NCBI GenBank assembly: GCA_003524145.1
Contig: DODZ01000035.1
Coordinates: forward strand, 1 to 50,323
Length of the DNA: 50,323 nucleotides
Source: Candidatus Apopatosoma intestinale
GTDB taxonomy: Bacteria; Bacillota; Clostridia; Oscillospirales; CAG-272
Direction: 5' to 3'
Positions 42,486-50,084 of this stretch are shown in pieces. The notes beneath the pieces are model-generated. The model saw only the letters and a list, made by a program, of their open reading frames with translations, was not told the DNA's origin and searched no databases. Numbering within the stretch: position 1 is the stretch's first letter; every line of letters starts with the position of its first letter. Made by a program: the position numbers and the translations under genes.

Positions 42486-43253
42486 ATGAAACTCAAGGTA
42501 ATGACTTACAATATCGCGGGCGGCAGAGACTACAGCGTCGAGCCGTGGGGACATAATCACAATCCCGATGCCTGCATTGATGTTATCCGTGAGATAGCGC
42601 CCGATATCTGCGCTCTCAACGAGGTGGACTATGAACTGCCACGTTCAAAATGCGTGAAGCTTGCCAAATATATCGGCGACAAGCTGGGATATTACAGCGC
42701 TTTCGCTCCCGCTATAGCATGGGCGCCGGGACTTTACGGAAACGGATTTATTTCCCGCTTCCCGATAGTCGACGCTATAACCATACCTGTGCCCGACCCG
42801 GAAGACAAGAGCGAGCCTGTCTACTATGAAACGCGTTGTATTCTCCGCGCCACAATAGATGTCGGCGGCAGATATATCGATGTTTTTGTAACGCACTTCG
42901 GTCTCGCAAAGACAGAGCGCGCCAATTCAATAAAGCTCTTGCTCAGCTTTATCAAGGCGGCAAAAAATCCCGTTATCCTCATGGGGGATTTCAATGTTCA
43001 GCCTGATAATCCGGAGATGGAGCCGCTCATGAGCGCTATGCAGAACACCGGTGACGTACTCCCCGCGGGAACATATTCGTTCCCCTCTCACGGCGGATTT
43101 CTCGAAAAGCAGAGAGACGGCAGCTATAAGCCATATCCGAAGCTTCTCATCGACTATATCATGACCACACCGGAATTTACTGCGAGCGAGCAGACGGTGC
43201 ATGAGGTTCGCGCTTCCGACCACAAGCCCTACAGCACGGTTCTCAACTTCTGA
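42486..43253 (+). CDS. Endonuclease/exonuclease/phosphatase-family protein
   Basis: Metal-dependent phosphoesterase of 255 aa without signal peptide. Conserved residues appear in order: Asn in MTYNIAGG, Glu in LNEVDYE, His in VTHFG, Asp and Asn in MGDFNVQPD, and Asp-His in ASDHKPY. All catalytic positions of the EEP fold are present. The substrate could be DNA, an inositol phosphate or a lipid head group; sequence alone does not decide. The ATG 47 codons inside the open frame is chosen because TGGAGG lies 8 bp upstream. First gene of a likely operon with the DUF6062 protein and pfkA. Confidence 0.85.
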   Translation: MKLKVMTYNIAGGRDYSVEPWGHNHNPDACIDVIREIAPDICALNEVDYELPRSKCVKLAKYIGDKLGYYSAFAPAIAWAPGLYGNGFISRFPIVDAITIPVPDPEDKSEPVYYETRCILRATIDVGGRYIDVFVTHFGLAKTERANSIKLLLSFIKAAKNPVILMGDFNVQPDNPEMEPLMSAMQNTGDVLPAGTYSFPSHGGFLEKQRDGSYKPYPKLLIDYIMTTPEFTASEQTVHEVRASDHKPYSTVLNF

Positions 43254-43276
43254 TAATCTTGAAAAGGTGAAAAAAC

Positions 43277-43981
43277 ATGGCTGAACAGATTTATACCATA
43301 CCTGTAAACGACGGCTTCCGCAACGCGCTGACGGGCGAGAAATATGACTGTCCCTTCTGCCTTATCTTTGATATGCTCGAGAAAAATGAGCTGGAGCTGA
43401 TACTCGGCGCTTCCATGATGGAGCCGGATATCCGCATAGAAACAAACAAGCGCGGCTTCTGCCGTCATCACTATGATATGATGTACGCGGCGGGGAACAG
43501 GCTCGGGCTTGCGCTCATGCTGGAAAGTCACCTTGCCCATATAGAGAAGGAATATCTCACCGGCGGCGGACTTCTCGACGGCAAGGGAGAGAAGGAAGGT
43601 GCAAAGCTGAAGGCACTGGAAAATGACTGCTATGTTTGCCACAGGATAGAGGATAAGATAGACAAAATGTTCGGCACGGCGATATGGCTCTGGGAAAAGG
43701 AAGAGGAATTCCGCGACAAGGTGAAAAGTCAGAAATTCTTCTGTCTGCCGCACTATCGCAAATTCATAGAATACGGCAGAAATATGCTCTCAAAAAAGGA
43801 TTTTCCCGAGTTTTACAAGACCGTGTCGAAGATAGAAAAGGCTTATATAGCCGAGATGGGCGGCGATGTTTCGTGGTTCTGCAAGAAATTCGATTATCGC
43901 TATGATGCAGAGCCGTGGAAAAATTCCAAGGACAGCGTTCCGCGCGCAATAAACTTCATAGCGGGCGGCAAAAATTCGTAA
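43277..43981 (+). CDS. DUF6062-type protein with two Cys/His modules
   Basis: Cytoplasmic protein of 234 aa, mostly helical and of unknown function. Two similar modules are visible: CPFC (Cys25, Cys28) with CRHH (Cys62, His64, His65), and CYVCH (Cys118, Cys121, His122) with CLPH (Cys156, His159). The pattern suggests two metal sites, probably zinc, from an internal duplication. AAAGGTG precedes the ATG. It is 23 bp after the EEP gene and 35 bp before pfkA, so one transcript is likely. Confidence 0.75.
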   Translation: MAEQIYTIPVNDGFRNALTGEKYDCPFCLIFDMLEKNELELILGASMMEPDIRIETNKRGFCRHHYDMMYAAGNRLGLALMLESHLAHIEKEYLTGGGLLDGKGEKEGAKLKALENDCYVCHRIEDKIDKMFGTAIWLWEKEEEFRDKVKSQKFFCLPHYRKFIEYGRNMLSKKDFPEFYKTVSKIEKAYIAEMGGDVSWFCKKFDYRYDAEPWKNSKDSVPRAINFIAGGKNS

Positions 43982-44016
43982 AAAATTAAAGCAACATAAA
44001 TCAGAGGTGAAAACAA

Positions 44017-45078
44017 ATGAACAAATTCAGACGCATAGGCATACTCACATCGGGCGGTGATGCTCCCGGTATGAACGCGGCTGTTCGCGCAGTCGCAAGA
44101 ACGGCTCTTTCTCACGGCGTAGAGGTTTACGGCATATATGAGGGCTACGCTGGTCTTATCCATGATAATATGAAGCTCTTCTCAAATCCGAGCGAGCTTT
44201 CAAATATCATTTCCAGAAGCGGAACAATACTTTATTCCGCGCGTTGCCTTGAATTTCTCGATGAGGAATACCGCAAGAAGGCTGTGGAGCTCTGCCGCGA
44301 GAGACATATCGACGGTATAGTTGCCATCGGCGGCGACGGTACGTTCCGCGGTGCCACGAAGCTTTCGCTCCTCGGCATACCGACAATCGGCATCCCCGGC
44401 ACTATCGATAATGATATCACTTCCACCGACTATACGATAGGCTTCGACACGGCTATGAACACCGTTGTCGACCTCGTGGACAAGCTCCGCGATACATGTG
44501 AATCCCATGCACGCTGCGATGTTGTTGAGGTAATGGGCAGATGGGCAGGTCATATCGCTCTGCGCACTGGTATCGCCTGCGGTGCTTCCGCCGTTGCCAT
44601 ACCCGAGATTCCTTTCGATGAGGAAAAAGCTATAAACGATATCATTGAGCAGAAGAAAAACGGCAAGCGCAGCTTTATCGTAATCGTTTCCGAGGGGCTT
44701 CCCGGATATGCCGAAAAGCTTGCAAAAACAATTCAGGAGCGCACAGGCATAGAGACAAAGTTTGCGCGTCCCGCTCATGTTCAGCGCGGCGGTTCGCCTA
44801 CTCTTGTTGACAGACTCACAGCTACGGAAATGGGCGTTTACGCGGTGGAGAAGCTTTTTGAGGGCAAATCCGATATCGTTGTCTGCAAGGTCGACGATAA
44901 GATTTGCGATTTCGATATCACACGCGCTCTCATGGTTGACAGTATGTTCAAGGGCAAGCTCACGGCAGATGAGATAGCGGCGCTTTCTCCTGAGGATAAG
45001 GCTTGGGCAGAGGCTCGTTGCGAAAAGGTTCTTGACGGCATGAAGCGTCTCTACCATATCGCAAATATGGTAAAATAA
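44017..45078 (+). CDS. pfkA: ATP-dependent 6-phosphofructokinase
   Basis: Glycolytic kinase of 353 aa that makes fructose 1,6-bisphosphate. Motifs: LTSGGDAPGMNAAVR at the N-terminus, GGDGTFRG (Gly107 points to ATP rather than pyrophosphate), PGTIDND with catalytic Asp131, EVMGRWAG, and HVQRGGSP. About 30 residues longer at the C-terminus than the E. coli enzyme. AGAGGTG lies before the ATG. Last gene of the probable EEP-DUF6062-pfkA operon; a strong terminator follows. Confidence 0.96.
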   Translation: MNKFRRIGILTSGGDAPGMNAAVRAVARTALSHGVEVYGIYEGYAGLIHDNMKLFSNPSELSNIISRSGTILYSARCLEFLDEEYRKKAVELCRERHIDGIVAIGGDGTFRGATKLSLLGIPTIGIPGTIDNDITSTDYTIGFDTAMNTVVDLVDKLRDTCESHARCDVVEVMGRWAGHIALRTGIACGASAVAIPEIPFDEEKAINDIIEQKKNGKRSFIVIVSEGLPGYAEKLAKTIQERTGIETKFARPAHVQRGGSPTLVDRLTATEMGVYAVEKLFEGKSDIVVCKVDDKICDFDITRALMVDSMFKGKLTADEIAALSPEDKAWAEARCEKVLDGMKRLYHIANMVK

Positions 45079-45090
45079 TTTTGCCAAAGC

Positions 45091-45132
45091 AAAAACAGAT
45101 TCCGCGCATTTCTGCATGGAATCTGTTTTTTT
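45091..45132 (+). terminator. Terminator of pfkA operon
   Basis: AAAAACAGATTCC/GGAATCTGTTTTT stem, 14-nt loop, T7 run. Confidence 0.85.
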
Positions 45133-45275
45133 CTGCGTCAGTGAGGAATGGCGAAAGCTTCGCTTATATCGTCATGTAAAGTTTATGAGGTTTTTTGCGT
45201 GTGCTTTTGTATATACCGTGTCATGAAAGTGTTATAATTTCGGTGAATACCCGCACAAAAGAAAAAAATTTCGAT

Positions 45276-45289
45276 ATTTGTTGACAAAT
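45276..45289. promoter_or_regulatory. Inverted repeat upstream of tetR-type gene
   Basis: ATTTGT-TG-ACAAAT, perfect arms, about 15 bp upstream of the -35 box and within a larger imperfect symmetry (AATTTCGATATTTGT/ACAAATTTTCGGAAAT). Possible TetR operator. Confidence 0.35.
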
Positions 45290-45303
45290 TTTCGGAAATG
45301 CTA

Positions 45304-45332
45304 TAGACAAGGCAGATTTTATGTGATACAAT
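45304..45332 (+). promoter_or_regulatory. Promoter of TetR-type regulator
   Basis: -35 TAGACA (45304-45309), 17-bp spacer, -10 TACAAT (45327-45332). Confidence 0.6.
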
Positions 45333-45377
45333 ATATACAATAGCTTTCAAAATAACATTGTGGAGGCAGAGGAAAAA

Positions 45378-45974
45378 ATGAGAGTAAGAAACGAAACTAT
45401 CTACAACGAAAAAAAGGCGCGCATAATGGAAGCGTGCTTCAATTGCTATGCTGAGAACGGGCTACACGGAACGGGACTTTCCGCGCTTGCAAAGGCAGCG
45501 GGAATTTCAAAGGCGGCAATCTATACTTATTTTGAGGATGCCGATGCGCTGATAATCGAATCTACGGAATACTGTATGTCGAAAGTGGAAGACGATTTTA
45601 TGAAAAAGGCGCCCACCGACCCGCAGGATGTGAAGCGCTTTCTGGAGGAGGTTCCTTATTGGACTGCCGGGGAACACGGCAAAAAATACCGCCTGATGTA
45701 TCAGGTTTATACACATCCTAAATATATAGAATACGGGAAGAAATTTTTTGAGGGCGTAAACGAGCGCTACACGGAATATGCAAAGCTTCTCGAGCCGAAG
45801 ATAGGCATTCCTTACACCGTGATAACACCGCTCATCTTTATCTTTGTCCGCGCGTGCGTACACTATGCCATGTTTGAGGATGAATATTATCTTAAGACGC
45901 AGATGAATGTCATAAAAGAGGGCGTTTCGCTTTTCGCGGAAAAATATAATCCGAAGGCAAAAGCGGATAAGTAA
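45378..45974 (+). CDS. TetR/AcrR-family regulator
   Basis: Protein of 198 aa. The N-terminal HTH shows the TetR pattern IMEACFNCYAENGLHGTG and LAKAAGISKAAIYTYFEDAD (residues about 14-60); the helical ligand-binding part follows (FLEEVPYWTAGEHGKKYRLM). The ATG at 45378 has AGAGGAAAA and GGAGG upstream, and an in-frame GTG at 45360 lies in that site. It is a single gene with its own promoter and terminator and no exporter next to it, so its targets are elsewhere and its ligand unknown. Confidence 0.85.
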   Translation: MRVRNETIYNEKKARIMEACFNCYAENGLHGTGLSALAKAAGISKAAIYTYFEDADALIIESTEYCMSKVEDDFMKKAPTDPQDVKRFLEEVPYWTAGEHGKKYRLMYQVYTHPKYIEYGKKFFEGVNERYTEYAKLLEPKIGIPYTVITPLIFIFVRACVHYAMFEDEYYLKTQMNVIKEGVSLFAEKYNPKAKADK

Positions 45975-45993
45975 AAAAGTGAATTATGATATG

Positions 45994-46034
45994 AAAAACT
46001 CCGGCAGGCTTTGTTGCTTGCCGGAGTTTTTTTT
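45994..46034 (+). terminator. Terminator of TetR-type gene
   Basis: AAAAACTCCGGCA...TGCCGGAGTTTTTTTT, long GC-rich stem with T8. Confidence 0.88.
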
Positions 46035-46048
46035 GATGTCTTTTTATG

Positions 46049-46485
46049 TGTACTGTGCTTGAACTATATCTCTTGTATGGGGTGGCATTACGGTGACCCG
46101 AAAAATACTTTAAGATACTTTTAATTAGTGTACTTTTCGATGACGAAAAGTACCAAAAGTCAGCAAGGAGGACTTGCGCCGTCCTCCTTGCGAACCACTG
46201 GCGGCGTGCACGAGTCAGTCGCACGAGCCATGCGTGGCGAGTGCGTGCGGTACGGGACAAAGAAAAAGTGGGTAGTTTTGCCGCTCTCCGCGGCTTCAGC
46301 CAAACCACGCGTGCGAACATATCACACGAAAAAGCCGAGCAGATTCGTGCACGCATTGTCCGCACGCCCGCCGGATAATGGGTGGCGCGGGCGCGGGTTG
46401 AGTTTGCGCGCTGACGGAATGAAAGTGCCATTTTTTATTTTGGCTGTAGTGCACTTGAATTATAACTTGTAGGGGTCGGCGTTAC
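46049..46485. repeat. Composite intergenic repeat, copy A, with flanking imperfect direct repeats
   Basis: The gene-free 45975-46606 stretch holds this element. Flanks: TGTACTGTGCTTGAACTATA...GGGGTGGC (46049-46086) resembles TGTAGTGCACTTGAATTATA...GGGGTCGGC (46445-46480). Inside are hairpin 1 GTACTTTTCG-ATGA-CGAAAAGTAC (46130-46153), linker CAAAAGTCA, hairpin 2 GCAAGGAGGAC/GTCCTCCTTGC (46163-46191), and the core starting GTGCACGAGTCAGTCGC at 46206, shared with 50199-50323. No transposase is encoded. Confidence 0.7.
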
Positions 46486-46491
46486 CCTGTT

Positions 46492-46606
46492 TCGGCGACG
46501 CCGACACACACGCTCTGCATATGTGTCAATTCCCACGACGACCCGTATGGTAGGGAAATTGACTGCTCTGCATATGTGTCATTTCCAATCGGCGACCCGC
46601 GAGACA
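46492..46606. repeat. Repeat module shared in inverted orientation with 39.1 kb
   Basis: TCGGCGACGCCGACACACA (46492-46510) is the exact reverse complement of 39121-39139, and the following GTCAATTCCCAC matches 39094-39105 with one gap. GCTCTGCATATGTGTCA occurs twice (46512-46528 and 46565-46581), around an inverted GTCAATTCCC/GGGAAATTGAC pair. Confidence 0.6.
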
Positions 46607-47473
46607 TTACCGCAGTTTTTCCAGCTCCGTTTCGAGCGCGGCAAATTTCGCCTCGCTCATTTCGCAGAGCGGCAGACGGCAGGTACCTACGTCAAAGCCG
46701 AGACGGTTCATCGCCGCCTTTACGGGGATAGGATTAGGCTCGGAGAAGAGCGCACTTATGAGCGGCAGATATTTTCTCTGGATTTCCGATGCCGCGGCAA
46801 AATTTCCCGAGCGCGCGAGCGAAACCATGCGGCTCACCTCTGCGGGACAGAGATTTGCGAGTACGGAAATCACGCCGCAGGCACCCGCCGCAATCATCGG
46901 CACGGCGATATCGTCATTCCCGCAGAAAACGGAAAAATCATCTCTAATCAGCCGCGATACGCGCATGAAATACGATATATCTCCGCTCGCTTCCTTGATG
47001 CCGATGATGTTTTCGTGCTCGCGTAGCACTTCAAGCGCGGAAACGGAAACGGTGCATCCTGTCCGCGATGGGACATTATAGATAATAATAGGAATATCCA
47101 CCGCATCTGCTATGCTCACAAAATGGCGTATAATACCAATATCGTTTGCTTTATTGTAATACGGAGTGAGAACGAGAAGTGCCTTAGCTCCGAGCGCTTC
47201 GCATCTGCACGCCTTTTCGACTGCCGCACGCGTGTCATTTGAACTGCACCCGATGATAAGCGGCATATCGCCCACTCTCTCCAGCGTGAAAAGTATCAGC
47301 TTTTCCGCTTCGGCTTCGGTTATTGTCGGGGCTTCGCCCGTCGTGCCGAGCAGGACGATACCGTCTGTGCCGTTATTCTTATGAAAATCGATAAGCTCCG
47401 CTATTTTCAGATAGTTTATTCTGCCGTCCTTATCAAACGGCGTTACAAGAGCGACAAAAGAACCGCTGTACAT
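46607..47473 (-). CDS. dapA: 4-hydroxy-tetrahydrodipicolinate synthase
   Basis: Class I aldolase of 288 aa that condenses pyruvate with aspartate semialdehyde, the first step of the diaminopimelate/lysine branch, which also feeds dipicolinate for spores. Active site: GTTGE (43-47), Tyr132 in IYNVPSRTG, and Schiff-base Lys160 in GIKEASGD. The length is normal. The ATG follows GAGGTGATTTTTT, which is the 3' arm of the terminator of tmcAL upstream. No other lysine genes adjoin it. Confidence 0.95.
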   Translation of the reverse strand: MYSGSFVALVTPFDKDGRINYLKIAELIDFHKNNGTDGIVLLGTTGEAPTITEAEAEKLILFTLERVGDMPLIIGCSSNDTRAAVEKACRCEALGAKALLVLTPYYNKANDIGIIRHFVSIADAVDIPIIIYNVPSRTGCTVSVSALEVLREHENIIGIKEASGDISYFMRVSRLIRDDFSVFCGNDDIAVPMIAAGACGVISVLANLCPAEVSRMVSLARSGNFAAASEIQRKYLPLISALFSEPNPIPVKAAMNRLGFDVGTCRLPLCEMSEAKFAALETELEKLR

Positions 47474-47517
47474 AAAAAATCACCTCATTGCCATTTTACG
47501 CAGATGAGGTGATTTTT
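47474..47517 (-). terminator. Terminator whose 3' arm is the dapA Shine-Dalgarno
   Basis: Minus strand: 13-bp perfect arms AAAAATCACCTCA (47517-47505) and TGAGGTGATTTTT (47487-47475), 17-nt loop, six T running directly into the dapA ATG. GAGGTGA in the 3' arm is the ribosome binding site. Confidence 0.82.
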
Positions 47518-47524
47518 GACATTG

Positions 47525-48691
47525 TCAAACGATATAAGGCTTGCTTTTTATAAGAAGGTCGGCGGGGGCGGGCTTGTCGAGCGCGAGCGTCCAGAGCGCT
47601 TCGGCGCGAAGCCCTTTTTCATATTGCGCGGCAAATGGGCTCTGCCTGTAGTCAGCGGGTTTTGCGAGGATGAAAAGCCTGCCTTTTTTGCTTATCTCGG
47701 AAGCTATGCGGCGCCCCGTTTCGCTTGCGGCAAGCAGGCTTGTATAGCTCACCTCACCGAAATCCGCATCTGTTATCCCGAGCAGAGCGAAGAGCATCGC
47801 GCGGTTTATCCGTGCCTCGGAATATGATTTTGTCCGTGCCGCGGCGATGAGCGAAGCCATATCGAATGAGGTGCGCGCGGCAGAGATAAGGCGGCTCGCA
47901 AGCTCCTCATTCATCTCGGAAAAGCGGCAGAGCTCATCCGCTTTTGCCATGCGAAGAAAGGCGGCAAACGGCAGGAAAAGGTTGTCTGCGCGCGCGATTT
48001 TTCCGCTTGCCATACAGTCGCGCAGGGTGTCCTCACCCGATTTTGTCAGCGGCGGGATTTTGCCCGAATATATCATGCCCCTCGCGGCGGAGGCGGAAAT
48101 ACAGCCCTCGCCTGCAGTATCGTTGTAGGCAAGTCCCTCGCGGCGCACGGTGTGCGGCACTATGCCGCTTTTTCGCCGCAGAAGCTCGCGGAGATACGCT
48201 ATGCCGAGGATGTTATTTGAGCCGTCCAGCTCCGGCGCATCGCCGAAAAGCGAACGATATACTGAAAAAAACAGCCTGCCGTAGTGCGTGCCTTTTCCCT
48301 CTGCCGAAGCTTCGGAAAGTGCTCTGTCAAAGGCGATGCTGTTCATGTTTTCGGCGATTTTCATCAGTGCTTCCGCATCTCCGCTTTCACTGCCGAAGGA
48401 AAGCTCGGAAACAACACCCGCACGTTCTGCGATATCTACCCCCGCGCGGGAAAAATATTCGGCAGAAGCGGCGCAATAAGGAAAGGGAAGCTCCAGCACA
48501 AGGTCGGCACCGCCCGCTATCGCCTCACGCGCACGTTCATATTTGGAAATGACGGCAGGTATACCGCGCTGAGTGAAGCTGCCGCTCATCACGGCAATGA
48601 CGGCATCGGAATTTTTCTTTACCTCGGAAATATGATATGCGTGCCCGGGATGAAAAGGATTATATTCACAGATTACGGCGCTGATTTTCAT
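47525..48691 (-). CDS. tmcAL: tRNA(Met) cytidine acetate ligase
   Basis: YlbM/TmcAL family, 388 aa. Makes N4-acetylcytidine at the wobble base of elongator tRNA-Met with acetate and ATP. The N-terminal nucleotidyltransferase domain shows VICEYNPFHPGHAYHI (HxGH) and VMSGSFTQRG; GISAS-like GCISASAARG follows at about residue 200. TGGAGAA lies 6 bp before the ATG. It is divergent from ackA, which also deals with acetate. The stop lies 7 bp before the terminator that carries the dapA ribosome binding site. Confidence 0.9.
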   Translation of the reverse strand: MKISAVICEYNPFHPGHAYHISEVKKNSDAVIAVMSGSFTQRGIPAVISKYERAREAIAGGADLVLELPFPYCAASAEYFSRAGVDIAERAGVVSELSFGSESGDAEALMKIAENMNSIAFDRALSEASAEGKGTHYGRLFFSVYRSLFGDAPELDGSNNILGIAYLRELLRRKSGIVPHTVRREGLAYNDTAGEGCISASAARGMIYSGKIPPLTKSGEDTLRDCMASGKIARADNLFLPFAAFLRMAKADELCRFSEMNEELASRLISAARTSFDMASLIAAARTKSYSEARINRAMLFALLGITDADFGEVSYTSLLAASETGRRIASEISKKGRLFILAKPADYRQSPFAAQYEKGLRAEALWTLALDKPAPADLLIKSKPYIV

Positions 48692-48721
48692 AAAAATTCT
48701 CCATAATTTTGTTTTTAGCTA

Positions 48722-48750
48722 TTGAAATTGTCGCAGACTTCCTGTATAAT
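48722..48750 (+). promoter_or_regulatory. Promoter of ackA
   Basis: -35 TTGAAA (48722-48727), 17-bp spacer, perfect -10 TATAAT (48745-48750). Confidence 0.78.
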
Positions 48751-48808
48751 ATTCAGTATAATGCAAAATTCAAATAAAATCAAGTCCAAACGGAGGTTTC
48801 ATTTTATT

Positions 48809-50014
48809 ATGTATGTTTTAGTAGTAAATGCGGGAAGCTCATCACTCAAATATCAGCTTTTTGATACGACGAGCGCCGCTGTTCTCGCAAAGGGTATCTG
48901 CGAGAGAATAGGTCTTGATGGCTTTCTTTCTCACAAGACGGCAGACGGCAGAAAACTTGAAAAAGAATTTCCCATGCCCAATCATTCCGTTGCCACAAGA
49001 CTCGTTGTCGACACGCTCACCGATCCCGAGACAGGCTGTCTCAGTGATATGAGCCAGATCGAGGCTGTAGGTCACAGAGTAGTGCACGGAGGTCCGTACT
49101 TCTTTGAGAGTGTTCTTGTCACCAAAGAAGTGCTTGCAAAGCTGGAGCTCTGCCGCGATTTCGCGCCGCTTCATACAGGAGCGCACCTCATGGGAATCAA
49201 AGGCTGTACAGAGGTTATGCCGAATGTTCCGCAGGTGCTCGTATTTGATACGGCTTTCCATCAGACCATGCCCGAAAAGGCATATGTTTACCCCATTCCT
49301 TATGAAATGGTGGAAAAGAAGCATATCCGCCGCTACGGTGCGCACGGAACATCGCATCGCTATGTTTCCGGCGAGATGATAAAAATTCTCGGCAAGCCCG
49401 CGGAAGAGACAAAGATTATCACCTGCCATATAGGCAACGGTTCTTCCATCTCCGCCGTAAAGGGCGGCAGATGTATGGATACAAGCATGGGCTTCACGCC
49501 TCTTGACGGCGTTGAAATGGGCACGCGTTGCGGCTCTATTGACCCTGCCATTGTTCCTTATATCATGAAAAACGAGGGCTTCACTCCCGATGAAATGAGT
49601 AACTTCATGAATAAGAAGTGCGGCTTCCTCGGCGTATCGGGCGTATCCTCCGACAGCAGAGACCTTGAGGCGGCTGTCAAGGAAGGCAACGCACGAGCAA
49701 AGCTTGCCGTCGAGATACTCGGATATCAGATTCAGAAATACATAGGCTCTTATACGGCGGCTATGAACGGACTTGATGCTATCGTATTTACAGCGGGTAT
49801 CGGTGAAAACAGCGCCGAAACGCGCGCCCGCGTATGCCACAATATGGAATATTTCGGCATAAAGATAGATGACGAGGTAAACAGCAAGACAAAAGGCTCT
49901 TCCGGCGTGACAGAGCTTTCCGCACCTGATTCCAAGGTAAAGGTATACATGATTCCGACAAATGAGGAACTTATGATAGCAAGAGATACAGAGAGTATAG
50001 TAAAGGCTCTTTGA
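48809..50014 (+). CDS. ackA: Acetate kinase
   Basis: Acetokinase of 401 aa that interconverts acetyl phosphate and acetate with ATP gain, central to fermentation. Motifs: VLVVNAGSSSLKYQL at the N-terminus, VGHRVVHGG, FDTAFHQTMP, GAHGTSHRYV, CHIGNGSSI and FTAGIGENS. The ATG at 48809 follows CGGAGG by 12 bp, a little long; the open frame extends 29 codons further up but passes through the promoter. No pta gene is beside it. Confidence 0.96.
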   Translation: MYVLVVNAGSSSLKYQLFDTTSAAVLAKGICERIGLDGFLSHKTADGRKLEKEFPMPNHSVATRLVVDTLTDPETGCLSDMSQIEAVGHRVVHGGPYFFESVLVTKEVLAKLELCRDFAPLHTGAHLMGIKGCTEVMPNVPQVLVFDTAFHQTMPEKAYVYPIPYEMVEKKHIRRYGAHGTSHRYVSGEMIKILGKPAEETKIITCHIGNGSSISAVKGGRCMDTSMGFTPLDGVEMGTRCGSIDPAIVPYIMKNEGFTPDEMSNFMNKKCGFLGVSGVSSDSRDLEAAVKEGNARAKLAVEILGYQIQKYIGSYTAAMNGLDAIVFTAGIGENSAETRARVCHNMEYFGIKIDDEVNSKTKGSSGVTELSAPDSKVKVYMIPTNEELMIARDTESIVKAL

Positions 50015-50028
50015 TTTGTGAGGATATG

Positions 50029-50060
50029 AAAAGCGGCGGGATGTAAATTCTGCCGCTTTT
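50029..50060 (+). terminator. Probable terminator of ackA
   Basis: AAAAGCGGC/GCCGCTTTT stem with a 14-nt loop; only four T follow. Confidence 0.5.
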
Positions 50061-50084
50061 GCGTATGAGAGAGGATTTTTTGTA

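Noticed and set aside
45910..46431. 173-aa minus-strand frame across repeat copy A, with a similar 62-aa frame in copy B (50131-50319)
   Set aside because: Their likeness comes from the shared DNA repeat. Arg/Thr-rich translation, stems that differ in sequence but keep pairing, and no start signals argue against a protein.
46049..46485. Insertion sequence
   Set aside because: No transposase frame and no terminal inverted repeats; it can at most be a non-autonomous element.
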